This document shows, piece after piece, positions 33,297 to 42,551 of a DNA stretch of 64,000 nucleotides; position 1 is the first letter of the stretch, and every line of letters starts with the position of its first letter. The notes under the pieces were generated by a model. It searched no databases, was not told where the DNA came from, and saw nothing but the letters and a program-made list of their open reading frames with translations. This stretch comes from Ensifer sp. BR816. Lineage in GTDB: Bacteria; Pseudomonadota; Alphaproteobacteria; Rhizobiales; Rhizobiaceae. The translations under genes and the position numbers were made by a program. Where the stretch lies: assembly GCF_000378985.1 (NCBI RefSeq), contig NZ_KB905370.1, positions 3,431,342-3,495,341 of the forward strand, written 5' to 3'.

Positions 33297-35216
33297 ATGT
33301 CAAACGAAGAAACCAAGATGCGTCTGAACAGACGACAAATGCTCGGAACCACCGCCTTCGTCGCGGCTGCCGGCGCAGTGGGCGCCGGTGGAACCTTGAC
33401 GCTCTCGGGCGGCACGGCGACGCCGGCCAAGGCGCAGGAGGCGTCCGGCGGAAGCTACGAGGTCAAGCCCGGCGAACTCGACGAATACTACGTCTTCTTC
33501 TCGTCGGGGCAGTCTGGCGAGGTCCGCGTCGTCGGCGCGCCCTCCATGCGCGAGATGATGCGGATTCCCGTCTTCAACCGCTGCAGCGCCACCGGCTGGG
33601 GTCAGACGAATGAGAGCCGCAAGATCCTGACCGAAGGCCTGCTGCCGGAAACAGTCGAGTTCCTGAAGGACCGGGGCGGCGTTTACACGAACGGAGACCT
33701 CCACCATCCGCATCCGTCGTTTACCGACGGCACCTATGACGGCCGCTATCTCTTCGCCAACGACAAGTCCAATTCCCGCGTCTGCCGCATTCGGCTCGAC
33801 GTCATGAAGTGCGACAAGATCATTCAGCTTCCCAACCAGCACACCGTCCACGGCCTTCGGGTTCAGAAATATCCGAAGACCGGATACGTCTTCTGCAATG
33901 GCGAGGACGCCGTGCCGGTCCCGAATGACGGCAAGACCATGGGCGACAAGAACTCCTACCAGGCGATATTCACCGCCGTGGATGGCGAAACGATGAAGGT
34001 CGCCTGGCAGGTCATGGTCGACGGCAACCTCGACAACGTCGACGCCGACTACCAGGGCAAATACTGCTTCGCCACCTGCTACAATTCCGAAGAGGGCTTT
34101 ACCCTGGCGGATATGATGGCGAGCGAGCAGGACTGGATCGTCATCTTCAACCTGAAGCGGATCGAGGAGGCGGTCGCCAAGGGCGACTACAAGGAAATCG
34201 GCGGCGTGCCGGTGCTCGACGGCCGCAAGGGTTCTCCCTACACGCGCTACGTGCCCGTCCCGAACAGCCCACACGGCATCAACACGGCGCCCGACGGCAT
34301 CCACGTCGTCGCGAACGGCAAACTTTCGCCGACGGTGACAGTCTTCGACGTGCGCAAGTTCGACGATTTGTTCGAGGACAAGATCAAGCCGCGCGACACG
34401 GTCGTTGCCGAACCGGAACTCGGCCTCGGGCCGCTGCACACCGCCTACGACGGCAAGGGCAACGCCTACACGACCCTGTTCATCGACAGCCAGGTCTGCA
34501 AATGGAACATCGAGGACGCCAAGCGGGCCTATGCGGGCGAGAAGGTCGATCCCATTCGCCACAAGCTCGATGTCCACTACCAGCCCGGCCACAACCACAC
34601 GTCCATGGGACAAACCAAGGAAGCGGACGGCAAATGGCTGATCTCGCTGAACAAGTTCTCCAAGGACCGCTATCTGAACGTCGGTCCTCTGAAGCCGGAA
34701 AACGACCAGTTGATTGATATTTCGGGCGACGAGATGGTGCTCGTGCACGACAATCCGACCTTTGCCGAACCCCATGACGCGACGATCGTCCATGCCTCCA
34801 AGATCAATCCCGTCCATGTCTGGGACAGGAACGATCCGTTCTTCGCCGACGCGGTCGCCCAGGCGAAGGCCGACAACATCGACCTGATGGTCGATTCGGA
34901 GGTCATCCGTGACGGCAATAAGGTCCGCGTCTACATGACATCCGCCGCCCCGGCCTTCGGGCTCGACGACTTCACCGTCAAGCAGGGCGACGAGGTCACC
35001 GTCTATGTGACGAATATCGACGAGGTCGAGGACCTTACGCACGGGTTCTGCATCGTCAACTACGGCGTCAACATGGAAATTGGACCGCAGGCGACCGCTT
35101 CCGTCACCTTCAAGGCCAGCAAGCCGGGCGTCTACTGGTATTACTGCACGTGGTTCTGCCATGCGATGCACATGGAAATGAAGGGCCGCATGCTGGTGGA
35201 GGCGCAGGGAGCCTGA
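33297..35216 (+). CDS. nosZ: NosZ, nitrous oxide reductase (clade I)
   Basis: The 639-residue precursor has a Tat signal ([16 protein letters not shown]), the mark of clade I NosZ. The N-terminal beta-propeller carries the Cu4S His ligands, including LHHPHPSF and [15 protein letters not shown]. The C-terminal cupredoxin domain has the CuA site [12 protein letters not shown] (Cys617, Cys621, His625, Met628). It reduces N2O to N2 in the periplasm. AAAGGAGAGG precedes the ATG, and the stop overlaps the nosD start by one base. Confidence 0.97.
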   Translation: MSNEETKMRLNRRQMLGTTAFVAAAGAVGAGGTLTLSGGTATPAKAQEASGGSYEVKPGELDEYYVFFSSGQSGEVRVVGAPSMREMMRIPVFNRCSATGWGQTNESRKILTEGLLPETVEFLKDRGGVYTNGDLHHPHPSFTDGTYDGRYLFANDKSNSRVCRIRLDVMKCDKIIQLPNQHTVHGLRVQKYPKTGYVFCNGEDAVPVPNDGKTMGDKNSYQAIFTAVDGETMKVAWQVMVDGNLDNVDADYQGKYCFATCYNSEEGFTLADMMASEQDWIVIFNLKRIEEAVAKGDYKEIGGVPVLDGRKGSPYTRYVPVPNSPHGINTAPDGIHVVANGKLSPTVTVFDVRKFDDLFEDKIKPRDTVVAEPELGLGPLHTAYDGKGNAYTTLFIDSQVCKWNIEDAKRAYAGEKVDPIRHKLDVHYQPGHNHTSMGQTKEADGKWLISLNKFSKDRYLNVGPLKPENDQLIDISGDEMVLVHDNPTFAEPHDATIVHASKINPVHVWDRNDPFFADAVAQAKADNIDLMVDSEVIRDGNKVRVYMTSAAPAFGLDDFTVKQGDEVTVYVTNIDEVEDLTHGFCIVNYGVNMEIGPQATASVTFKASKPGVYWYYCTWFCHAMHMEMKGRMLVEAQGA

Positions 35217-36583
35217 TGGCCCGTCCGAACTTACCGACCCTGGGAATGGCGGCGCTGGCCGTCGCCATCCTCGCCTGTCCCGCATGGGCGGCGACGATCC
35301 GCAAGGCTGCCGACGGATCGCCGCTCCAGCCTGTGCTCGACCGCGCCCAGCCCGGCGACGTCGTCGTCCTGGAAGGACGCGAACACCAGGGGCCAGTCAC
35401 GATCGACAAGACGCTGACGCTCGAAGGCGAACCCGGAGCCGTCGTCCTGGGCAACGGCAAAGGCAGCGTGATAACCGTGACGGCGCCGCGGTCGATCGTC
35501 CGCGGGCTGGAGGTCAGAGGGTCAGGCAAGGACCTTTATGGAATGGACTCCGGCATCTTCGTGGCACAAACGGCAACCGAAGCGCGCGTCGAGAAAAACG
35601 CGATCATTGGCAATCTCGTTGGCATCTATCTGCACGGGGCAGAAGGTTCTTCGGCGCAAGGCAACACGATCATCGGCTTACGAGAGGGCAGGATCAGCGA
35701 GGCGGGAGACGGCGTATCGGTCTGGAACGCGCCAGGTGCGCAGGTCATTGACAATGACATCAGCTACGGGCGGGACGGTATCTTCAGCAAGGCGAGCAAG
35801 CGCAACGTCTTCAGCGGCAATCGCTTTAGTGACTTACGTTTTGCAGTCCATTACATGTACACAAACGACAGCGAGATTAGCAACAACGTCTCGACGGGCA
35901 ACGCTGTCGGCTATGCGATCATGTATTCCAATCGCCTCAAAATAAGGGGCAACCGCTCAGACGGGGATCGCGATCACGGTCTGCTGCTGAATTATGCGAA
36001 CAGTTCCGAGGTCACCGGCAACATGGTCCTCGGCCGCCTTCAGCCGGCGGACCGCTGGCGAGGGGTGCGATCCTTAGAGCATGGCGTTCCGAAGGCCGAG
36101 AATGAGAGCCAGACGGCAGGCGAAGATCGCCGCCTGGGGCCGGAAAAGTGCGTCTTCATCTACAATGCCAACAGGAACCGCTTCGCAGACAATCTCTTCC
36201 GGGGCTGCGCGGTCGGCATCCATTTCACGGCCGGTTCCGAAGGCAACCGCATGAGCGACAACTCCTTCATAAACAATCGCAACCAGGTGAAGTATGTCGG
36301 GACGCGCCATCTCGACTGGTCGGCGAACGGCCGGGGCAACTACTGGAGCGACAACCCGGCCTTCGACCTCGATGGCGACGGGATCGGCGACAGCCCATAC
36401 CGGCCGAACGACCTTATCGACCGGGTCCTGTGGACCTCGCCGCAGGCGAAGCTCCTGACGAGCAGCCCCGCGGTGCAGGTCATCCGCTGGGCCCAGGCGC
36501 AATTCCCGGCGATTCTGCCGGGCGGCGTGGTCGACAGCCATCCGCTGATGGTGCCCGCCGCAGACAGGAAGGCCATGCAATGA
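35216..36583 (+). CDS. nosD: NosD, periplasmic copper-site maturation protein
   Basis: The 455-residue protein has a signal peptide (about 1-25) and parallel beta-helix (CASH/NosD) repeats through about residues 60-390, with recurrent NxIxGN-type turns. With NosFY it supplies sulfur for the Cu4S centre of NosZ. The frame is open further upstream inside nosZ; ATG 35216 overlapping the nosZ stop (TGATG) is used. The stop overlaps the nosF start. Confidence 0.95.
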   Translation: MARPNLPTLGMAALAVAILACPAWAATIRKAADGSPLQPVLDRAQPGDVVVLEGREHQGPVTIDKTLTLEGEPGAVVLGNGKGSVITVTAPRSIVRGLEVRGSGKDLYGMDSGIFVAQTATEARVEKNAIIGNLVGIYLHGAEGSSAQGNTIIGLREGRISEAGDGVSVWNAPGAQVIDNDISYGRDGIFSKASKRNVFSGNRFSDLRFAVHYMYTNDSEISNNVSTGNAVGYAIMYSNRLKIRGNRSDGDRDHGLLLNYANSSEVTGNMVLGRLQPADRWRGVRSLEHGVPKAENESQTAGEDRRLGPEKCVFIYNANRNRFADNLFRGCAVGIHFTAGSEGNRMSDNSFINNRNQVKYVGTRHLDWSANGRGNYWSDNPAFDLDGDGIGDSPYRPNDLIDRVLWTSPQAKLLTSSPAVQVIRWAQAQFPAILPGGVVDSHPLMVPAADRKAMQ

Positions 36584-37494
36584 ACGAGACCGTAAAGATG
36601 GCGGGCGTCAGCAAGCGCTACGGAAATGCCACCGTGGTGCGGGACGTCTCGCTCGGACTCCATGCCGGGGAAACGATCGCGCTCGTGGGTCACAACGGCG
36701 CCGGGAAGACCACCCTCATCAAGCTCATGCTTGGCCTGATCCGCCCGACCGACGGCCTGGTCCGGGTTCTGGGAGAGAACCCCGCGACCGGCGACTTCGT
36801 CGTGCGACAAAGGCTCGGCTACCTGCCGGAAAGCGTCTCTTTCAACATGGCGCTGTCGGGACGCGAGACCCTGCGTTTCTACGCGCGACTGAAGCGTGTC
36901 GATATCGCCGCCGCCGAGGAACTTTTCGAGCGCGTGGGCCTCGCCGCGGAAGCTGTCGATCGACCCGTTCGGACCTATTCGAAGGGCATGCGGCAGCGTC
37001 TCGGCCTGGCGCAGGCCCTGCTCGGCACGCCGCGGGTCTTGCTGCTGGACGAACCGACGAGCGGCCTCGACCCTGCATTGCGGAGAAGCTTTTATGATCT
37101 GATCACGGAGTTGCGGGGCAAGGGCACCACGGTGTTGCTCTCGTCGCATGCGTTGACGGAGCTCGAGGGACGCACGGATCGCGTGATCATCGTCAACAAC
37201 GGCGTGGCGATTGCCGACGGCACGCTCGACGATTTGCGGCGCATCGCGCGACTGCCGACCCGCATCAGCGTCAAGCTCTCGCAAATGGACGTAGCTCCGC
37301 GATGGGCCAACGGTGGGATGAAATGGTCCCGAGACGAGGACGGAGTCCTTGCTGCGGAAGTCCTGCCGGACCGCAAACTCCCATTGCTGCATGACATCAC
37401 TGCAGACGCGGCGCTGATCTCCGGTTTGACGATCACGGAACCGACGCTCGACGACCTCTACGCCCATTTTCTTAGGACCCAGGTGACGAAATGA
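36580..37494 (+). CDS. nosF: NosF, ABC ATPase for NosZ maturation
   Basis: The 304-residue cytoplasmic ATPase has Walker A GHNGAGKTT, a signature region around YSKGMRQRLGLAQALL and Walker B VLLLDEPTSGLD. The ~70-residue C-terminal extension is typical of this subfamily. It starts at ATGA overlapping nosD and overlaps nosY in the same way. Confidence 0.95.
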   Translation: MNETVKMAGVSKRYGNATVVRDVSLGLHAGETIALVGHNGAGKTTLIKLMLGLIRPTDGLVRVLGENPATGDFVVRQRLGYLPESVSFNMALSGRETLRFYARLKRVDIAAAEELFERVGLAAEAVDRPVRTYSKGMRQRLGLAQALLGTPRVLLLDEPTSGLDPALRRSFYDLITELRGKGTTVLLSSHALTELEGRTDRVIIVNNGVAIADGTLDDLRRIARLPTRISVKLSQMDVAPRWANGGMKWSRDEDGVLAAEVLPDRKLPLLHDITADAALISGLTITEPTLDDLYAHFLRTQVTK

Positions 37495-38318
37495 GGAATG
37501 TGCTGACCATAGCCGGCAAGGAGATCCAGGAAGGCACGCGCAACAGATGGGTGCTGGCAACGACGTTGCTGCTGGCCGGGCTTGCCCTGACGCTGTCGTT
37601 CCTCGGCAGCGCCCCGACGGGCAATGTCGGCGTCAACAAGCTCGATGTCGTCATCGTCAGTCTCTCCAGCCTCACAATCTTCCTCGTGCCCCTGATCGCG
37701 CTGCTCCTTTCCCATGACGCCATTGTCGGCGAAATGGAGCGGGGAACCATGCTGCTTCTCCTCAGCTATCCGATCGGTCGCAGCGAGGTGGTGTTTGGAA
37801 AGTTTCTCGGACACCTGGCGATACTCGCCTTCGCAACGCTCTTCGGCTATGGCGCGGCGGCAGCGGCCATCATCGCGACGGGAAACGAGATCGGACCTGG
37901 AAGCTGGCAGGCGTTCGCGTCGATGATTGCCTCGTCCGTCCTGCTCGGCGCCGTGTTCGCCGCGATCGGCTACCTGACGAGCGCCGTTGCCAGCGAGCGG
38001 ACCACCGCCGGAGGCATCGCCATCGGGATTTGGCTGTTCTTCGTCCTGATCTACGACATGGCCCTGCTTGGCGCGCTTGTTGCCGCCCAGGGGCAGGCAA
38101 TCCCGACCGGGCTGCTTGATCTGCTCCTGCTCGCCAATCCCACCGATGTCTACCGGCTGCTCAATCTCGGCTCGGGAGGTGCCAGTGCGCTTTCCGCAAT
38201 GGGCGGAGTCGCCGATCACGCGGGCCTTTCGCCGCCGGTTCTGGTCGCCGCCCTTGCGCTCTGGACGCTGGCGCCGCTGGGCTTCGCCACACTGATCTTC
38301 TCGAGGAGGGAACTATGA
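37491..38318 (+). CDS. nosY: NosY, ABC permease for NosZ maturation
   Basis: The 275-residue inner-membrane protein has about six hydrophobic segments and an ABC-2-type N terminus (RNVLTIAGKEIQEGTRNRW). With NosF and NosD it forms the maturation ABC complex. ATGA overlaps link it to nosF and nosL. Confidence 0.95.
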   Translation: MRNVLTIAGKEIQEGTRNRWVLATTLLLAGLALTLSFLGSAPTGNVGVNKLDVVIVSLSSLTIFLVPLIALLLSHDAIVGEMERGTMLLLLSYPIGRSEVVFGKFLGHLAILAFATLFGYGAAAAAIIATGNEIGPGSWQAFASMIASSVLLGAVFAAIGYLTSAVASERTTAGGIAIGIWLFFVLIYDMALLGALVAAQGQAIPTGLLDLLLLANPTDVYRLLNLGSGGASALSAMGGVADHAGLSPPVLVAALALWTLAPLGFATLIFSRREL

Positions 38319-38872
38319 GACTGGCAATCGTCACGGGAGTCCTGGCCGCAACGCTTCTCCTCGCCGGCTGCACGAACGAAGAGCAGGCGAAGATGCCGCC
38401 CCCCTATTCACTGACGGCCGATGCGATGGGGCGCTATTGCGGCATGAATGTCCTCGAACATCCGGGACCGAAGGGCCAGGTAATTCTGGAGAATATCCCG
38501 GAACCCATCTGGTTCTCGTCGGCGCGAGACGCCATAGCCTTCACCATGCTGCCGGAGGAGCCGAAGGATATCGCCGCCATCTACGTGTCGGACATGGGCG
38601 CCGCGCCGAGCTGGGAGGAGCCGGGAGCCGAGAACTGGATCGATGCGCGGAAGGCGTTCTACGTCGTGGGCAGCACGGTCAAAGGCGGCATGGGAGCGGA
38701 GGAAGCGGTGCCATTCGCCAGCCAGGGCACCGCGCGTGACTTCGCTGCGAAGAACGGGGGCCGGGTGATGGGATTTGCGGAAGTGCCCAAGGACTATGTG
38801 CTGGGGGCCGACGGCGAGCAGGACTCGAACCTGGAAGTCGAAAGCCATGGCAAAGGTTGGACTCATGGATAG
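38315..38872 (+). CDS. nosL: NosL, copper-delivery lipoprotein
   Basis: The 185-residue protein has a lipobox LLLAGC (lipid Cys19) and the NosL signature YCGMNVLEHPGPKGQV, whose Cys and Met take part in Cu(I) binding. As an outer- or inner-membrane-anchored periplasmic protein it delivers copper for the NosZ centres. It overlaps nosY (ATGA) and ends eight bases inside the nosX start. Confidence 0.94.
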   Translation: MRLAIVTGVLAATLLLAGCTNEEQAKMPPPYSLTADAMGRYCGMNVLEHPGPKGQVILENIPEPIWFSSARDAIAFTMLPEEPKDIAAIYVSDMGAAPSWEEPGAENWIDARKAFYVVGSTVKGGMGAEEAVPFASQGTARDFAAKNGGRVMGFAEVPKDYVLGADGEQDSNLEVESHGKGWTHG

Positions 38873-39869
38873 AGGGGTGAAGCGTCGCAGAGTCATCTGC
38901 ATCATCGCGGCGGCGGCCGGTCTGCCGCTGTTCGGTTTTGGGGGAGGAGCCGAAGCCGCTGCCTCGCCGATCACCTGGACGGGCCAGGCCCTGGGCGCGC
39001 CTGGGAAACTGATCCTGAGCCTCGAGGACCGGACCGAAGCCGCGCGGCTGATAGACCGCGTCGTTGCGGAGGTGTCTCGGCTCGAGCGGGTATTCAGTCT
39101 GTACCGGCCGGATTCCGCCCTCTCCGAGCTGAACCGGACGGGAGCGATAGCCGCGCCGCCAGCAGACCTCGTGCGCCTGCTGGAGGCGAGCCGCGACGCA
39201 TGGGAGGCGACCAACGGCGCCTTCGACCCCACCGTTCAGCCCCTTTGGACGCTCTACGCCCGTCATTTTTCGGCAGCCGACGCCGATCCAGCGGCCCCGC
39301 CCAAGGTCGAGATGATGCGCGCATTGTCCCTCGTCGGCCTCGACAAGCTCAAGTTCAACCGCGACCGGGTAGTGTTCACCCGGCCGGGAATGGCATTGAC
39401 CCTCAACGGCATAGCGCAGGGCTATATCACCGATCGTATCGTTGATCTGCTCAAGGATGCCGGCGTTGCAAACAGTCTCGTCAGCATGGGCGAAACGCGC
39501 GCGATCGGGACTCAACCCGACGGTCGGCCCTGGGGGGTCGGTCTCGCGACGAACGAGGATGCCGGCACGCCGGACAGCATTCTGAGGCTCGTCAACAGGG
39601 CGGTCGCAACGTCGAGCCAGGACGGCTTCCATTTCGGAGAGTCCGACCGGTTCGGTCACATCCTCGACCCGCTGAGCGGGGGAACGCCAAGGCTCCATCG
39701 GCGGGTAAGCGTCGTCGCCCCGAACGCAACAACGGCGGATGCCTATTCGACAGCCTTCAGCTTGATGGACACGCCGGCCATCCGCGTCGCCTGCGACGGG
39801 CGTGCGGACCTGGCAGTCGACTTGATCTCGCCGTCAGGCGCGCACGCGCGTTTCGGCTGGACCGGCTGA
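38865..39869 (+). CDS. nosX: NosX, ApbE-family FAD:protein FMN transferase
   Basis: The 334-residue protein has a signal-like N terminus (KRRRVICIIAAAAGLPLFGFG), and ApbE-fold motifs such as ATNGAFDPTVQPLW, NGIAQGYITDRI and GETRAIG. NosX attaches FMN covalently to NosR in the periplasm. The frame is open upstream; ATG 38865 inside the nosL end is chosen by position and hydrophobic signal, ATG 38847 being an alternative. It is the last gene of the nos operon. Confidence 0.93.
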   Translation: MDRGVKRRRVICIIAAAAGLPLFGFGGGAEAAASPITWTGQALGAPGKLILSLEDRTEAARLIDRVVAEVSRLERVFSLYRPDSALSELNRTGAIAAPPADLVRLLEASRDAWEATNGAFDPTVQPLWTLYARHFSAADADPAAPPKVEMMRALSLVGLDKLKFNRDRVVFTRPGMALTLNGIAQGYITDRIVDLLKDAGVANSLVSMGETRAIGTQPDGRPWGVGLATNEDAGTPDSILRLVNRAVATSSQDGFHFGESDRFGHILDPLSGGTPRLHRRVSVVAPNATTADAYSTAFSLMDTPAIRVACDGRADLAVDLISPSGAHARFGWTG

Positions 39870-39912
39870 GCTCGGCGGCAGTCGCGCTTCGTGTGCGCCG
39901 GTCCGAACTTCC

Positions 39913-40212
39913 TTATGACCTGTTCGATACCGGTTCGTTTGCCGGCGCGTTTGCAGTCCGCGCCGTTGTGCGAAGGAAGGTCACCTCCTCGCTTACAATC
40001 CGATCTTCGCTGTTCAGGACGGCGCGCCATATCCGGTTTCCGAGCTTCACGCTTAGGCGGCAGGTGCCGGCGTCTTGCCCCTCGCCGCGTTCGACCATGC
40101 TCGTCAACAGTCCCATTTTGAAGTTCCTGCGTAGGTCATTCATTGAGAGTCTGAAGCGATCGGCGAGCATGGCGGGGTCCAGTATGAAGTCGCCACTGTT
40201 ATCTCGTTCCAT
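39913..40212 (-). CDS. DUF6522-family small protein
   Basis: The 99-residue soluble protein (ILDPAMLADRFRLSMNDLRRN, GKRIWRAVL-like core) matches the small proteins often found next to NnrS in rhizobia (DUF6522). The function is unknown. It is last in the RIC-NnrS operon, and its start overlaps the NnrS end by 14 bp. It converges on nosX. Confidence 0.75.
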   Translation of the reverse strand: MERDNSGDFILDPAMLADRFRLSMNDLRRNFKMGLLTSMVERGEGQDAGTCRLSVKLGNRIWRAVLNSEDRIVSEEVTFLRTTARTANAPANEPVSNRS

Positions 40213-41437
40213 GCCGTTTTTCCCTATGAGTGGGGTGCAGCATCGTCCAAGTCTGAGCTCGCTTTCCGCTGCGCTGGCCGTTGCCAGTGGCGGCGCTGAA
40301 CGCCGGCCTGGGAGGGGGTCCGCTCATCGACGGGAGAAAGGTCACGAGGAAGAGCCCCCACCCCGCCATCCAGCAGGTGGCAGCGGCGGCAACGAGATTG
40401 AAATAGCCATCCTCTATCCAACTGGCGCCGATACGCAGAAGCGCCGAGAGAGACACTAGCGAGAAGGCCCAAGCCATGGTCCGGCTGAGGATCAGGGTCT
40501 CTCCGTCGCGGACCATCGCCGGCCGCATCATGAGGGCGGCCATCATCGTGCCCATCGCCCCCATGGTCAGCGCATGCAGGGAGGCAGCCGGCGGTATCCG
40601 GTCGGGAAAGATAGATGCAAGACCGCCGAGGACGAGCGCCGCCGGAGTCCAAGCGAAGGCGACGTGCAGGATGAACAAGGCCGGATAGCGGCCGGTCTTG
40701 AGGCTTTGCCATCCCTTCATCTGCAGAAGCAGCAGCGGGGCCGAAAACAACAGCAGGACTCCCGACAGATTATGCTGGCTGCCGCCCGCGAGGGTGGCCG
40801 CGAGGATACCCAGGATCGCCATCAGCGAAAGCTCGGGCCGATCGCAGACGGACCTCCCTCCTCCCATCCGGTCCATCCAGCTCCGGGTAAAAGCGGGTAC
40901 GGCGCGTCCCCCAATCACTACGATCAAGAAGATATAGAGCATCGGTACGGAGTTCGCAGGGCTCGGCCCATCATGGAGCGAGAGCACGGAGTTTACAGCA
41001 AGAGCAGCCGTGCCAAGCGGCGCCCAAAGGCGATGCCACGCTCCGCAAGAGACGACTCCGCGCATCAATATCGCAGTCAGGAACACGAAATAGCCGGAGG
41101 TCACGACGGTCGCGGCTTCAAGCGCCAGATGGTCCGGGAAGGCCGCCGTCAGCCGCGCGGCACCCCAGAGGCAGGCGGCGATCACGGTAACGGCCGGCGG
41201 CACGGGTCCTCTCCTCGTCCAGGCTGGGAGAGCTGTCAGGAGATAGCCTCCGGCCGCAGCGCCGCCCATGCCGAACAGCAGCTCGCGGCTGTGCCATCCA
41301 ACCCTCTCCGGCACGAGTTCCTCCGGCAGAAGCCAGACCGTCGGGACGACAAGCGCCCATAGTCCCGCGAGAAGAAACAGGAGGCGGTAAGGCTTGCCGC
41401 AAATAGAAGCCCGGCGGAACGAAACCGCTTGGGTCAA
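40199..41437 (-). CDS. nnrS: NnrS-family heme/copper membrane protein
   Basis: The 412-residue protein has about twelve membrane segments and the NnrS marks (RLLFLLAGLWA near the start, HSRELLFGMGGAAAGG and SLHALTMGAMGTMM-type His-containing helices). NnrS proteins relieve nitric-oxide stress on metal centres in denitrifiers. An upstream ATG at 41551 would lie inside the RIC gene. TTG 41437 overlapping the RIC stop (TTGA) is chosen because it gives the usual family length and translational coupling. Confidence 0.88.
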   Translation of the reverse strand: MTQAVSFRRASICGKPYRLLFLLAGLWALVVPTVWLLPEELVPERVGWHSRELLFGMGGAAAGGYLLTALPAWTRRGPVPPAVTVIAACLWGAARLTAAFPDHLALEAATVVTSGYFVFLTAILMRGVVSCGAWHRLWAPLGTAALAVNSVLSLHDGPSPANSVPMLYIFLIVVIGGRAVPAFTRSWMDRMGGGRSVCDRPELSLMAILGILAATLAGGSQHNLSGVLLLFSAPLLLLQMKGWQSLKTGRYPALFILHVAFAWTPAALVLGGLASIFPDRIPPAASLHALTMGAMGTMMAALMMRPAMVRDGETLILSRTMAWAFSLVSLSALLRIGASWIEDGYFNLVAAAATCWMAGWGLFLVTFLPSMSGPPPRPAFSAATGNGQRSGKRAQTWTMLHPTHREKRHGTR

Positions 41438-42108
41438 CCGGCCGCCTGCGATTGAGCCTCGAACCGAGGAAACAACACCGCGTTCTCGAGATGCATGTGC
41501 GCCACGAGATCGTCGGTGAACTTGCGCAGCCCCGTATAGAGCGCGGTCCACGAGCCGCAGGCCCCCGGCGGCAACGAGAGGCCGTGGGTGACGTGCTCGA
41601 TGGTCCGAAGATGCTCCACCTCCTCCTCGTGCTCGTGCCGCATCTGCGCGATCGGATGCGCGATCACCGGGCTGCCGCCGCGCCCCATCATCGGGAAAAG
41701 AACCTGCTCTTCCTTCATCATGTGACTCTCAAGCTCGTACCGCAGGTGCTCAAGCACCTGGGAAAGCCCGATCGGTGCCGAAGGATGGTCGCCGTGCACC
41801 CGCTCCACCTTCTGGGCGAGCGGTATGAGCCAGGCGAGTTCTGCGCGGTGCACCTGGTGGTATCGGTCGAGAATATGGGCGATGAGGTCCGATGTCTGGT
41901 CGGGCGCATCACGTCTCGCCGCTTCCACGAGCGCCTGCAGCTCCGACAGCAGCGCCGTCGGCGCCAGACCCGCCTTCTCGGCGGCTTCCGAAAGCGGAAC
42001 GTTGCCGCCGCAACAGAAGCTGATGTCATGGCGGCGGAAGAGTTCCGCGGCACCGGGCAGCTCTGCTGCGATCGCCGCCACTGTGTTGTCTAGATTGATT
42101 TCGGTCAT
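41434..42108 (-). CDS. RIC-family di-iron iron-sulfur cluster repair protein (ScdA/YtfE/DnrN)
   Basis: The 224-residue cytoplasmic protein has an N-terminal ScdA_N domain (PGAAELFRRHDISFCCGG, with the conserved CC) and a hemerythrin-like domain with di-iron ligands at YHQVHRAEL, ESHMMKEEQVLFP, MRHEHEEEVEH and HMHLENAVLFP. It repairs Fe-S clusters damaged by NO. ATG 42108 follows AGGAACAG. It heads the operon with nnrS and DUF6522, and an NnrR-like box lies 117 bp upstream. Confidence 0.92.
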   Translation of the reverse strand: MTEINLDNTVAAIAAELPGAAELFRRHDISFCCGGNVPLSEAAEKAGLAPTALLSELQALVEAARRDAPDQTSDLIAHILDRYHQVHRAELAWLIPLAQKVERVHGDHPSAPIGLSQVLEHLRYELESHMMKEEQVLFPMMGRGGSPVIAHPIAQMRHEHEEEVEHLRTIEHVTHGLSLPPGACGSWTALYTGLRKFTDDLVAHMHLENAVLFPRFEAQSQAAG

Positions 42109-42224
42109 GTGCTGTTCCTGACTCGTTTCGCATGCCGGAACGTCAGCCTGTCCAAGACGGCCAGTTTCGCGCCGATCGCTCCATCCGCATTCGGTGTTTG
42201 TGCAGAAGTAAAGCCCACGGGTCT

Positions 42225-42238
42225 TTGTCCCTGCGCAA
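42225..42238 (-). promoter_or_regulatory. NnrR-like box TTGTCCCTGCGCAA before the RIC operon
   Basis: A TTG-N8-CAA site whose GCGCAA half matches the site at 30922 and the NnrR consensus. It lies upstream of the RIC-nnrS operon, as expected for NO-responsive control. No exact FixK box occurs in this gap. Confidence 0.45.
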
Positions 42239-42420
42239 ACAGCGAACCGGATGGTGTTCCGCGACAGCCTCGGGGCGATCGCAGACAGCCTGCCGAACGG
42301 GGTCGACTGGAAGATGCACCTATGCGGCGGCGCCACCAACCGGCCCGCGGATTTGCGCCTTTCCTTCGTGGCAGCGAGCCCCGTGCCATCTTCGGATCGC
42401 ACGGGGCTCTAGCCGCCCTG

Positions 42421-42447
42421 CCTCGTTCAGGACGGCTGCGGCTAACC
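42421..42447 (-). terminator. Hairpin after pqqE copy 1
   Basis: AGCCGCCCTG and CAGGACGGCT form a 10-bp stem with one mismatch and a 7-base loop, about 105 bp past the pqqE stop. No strong T tract follows. The rest of the 42109-42551 gap holds no gene that could be supported. Confidence 0.4.
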
Positions 42448-42551
42448 CTATATGGTGCCGGGGCCGAGAGCATCTACCTAATCGGGCTAGCTCCAAGTCC
42501 AGTTTGCAAGATGTGCCGCGTAAGCCCCCAAGCTGGAAGGAGCTCGCTGCC

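Noticed and set aside
33300-35285. 661-codon minus-strand frame opposite nosZ
   Set aside because: nosZ is unmistakable; the opposite frame reflects codon bias only. The same applies to long frames opposite nosR, the dehydrogenase and the hybrid kinase.
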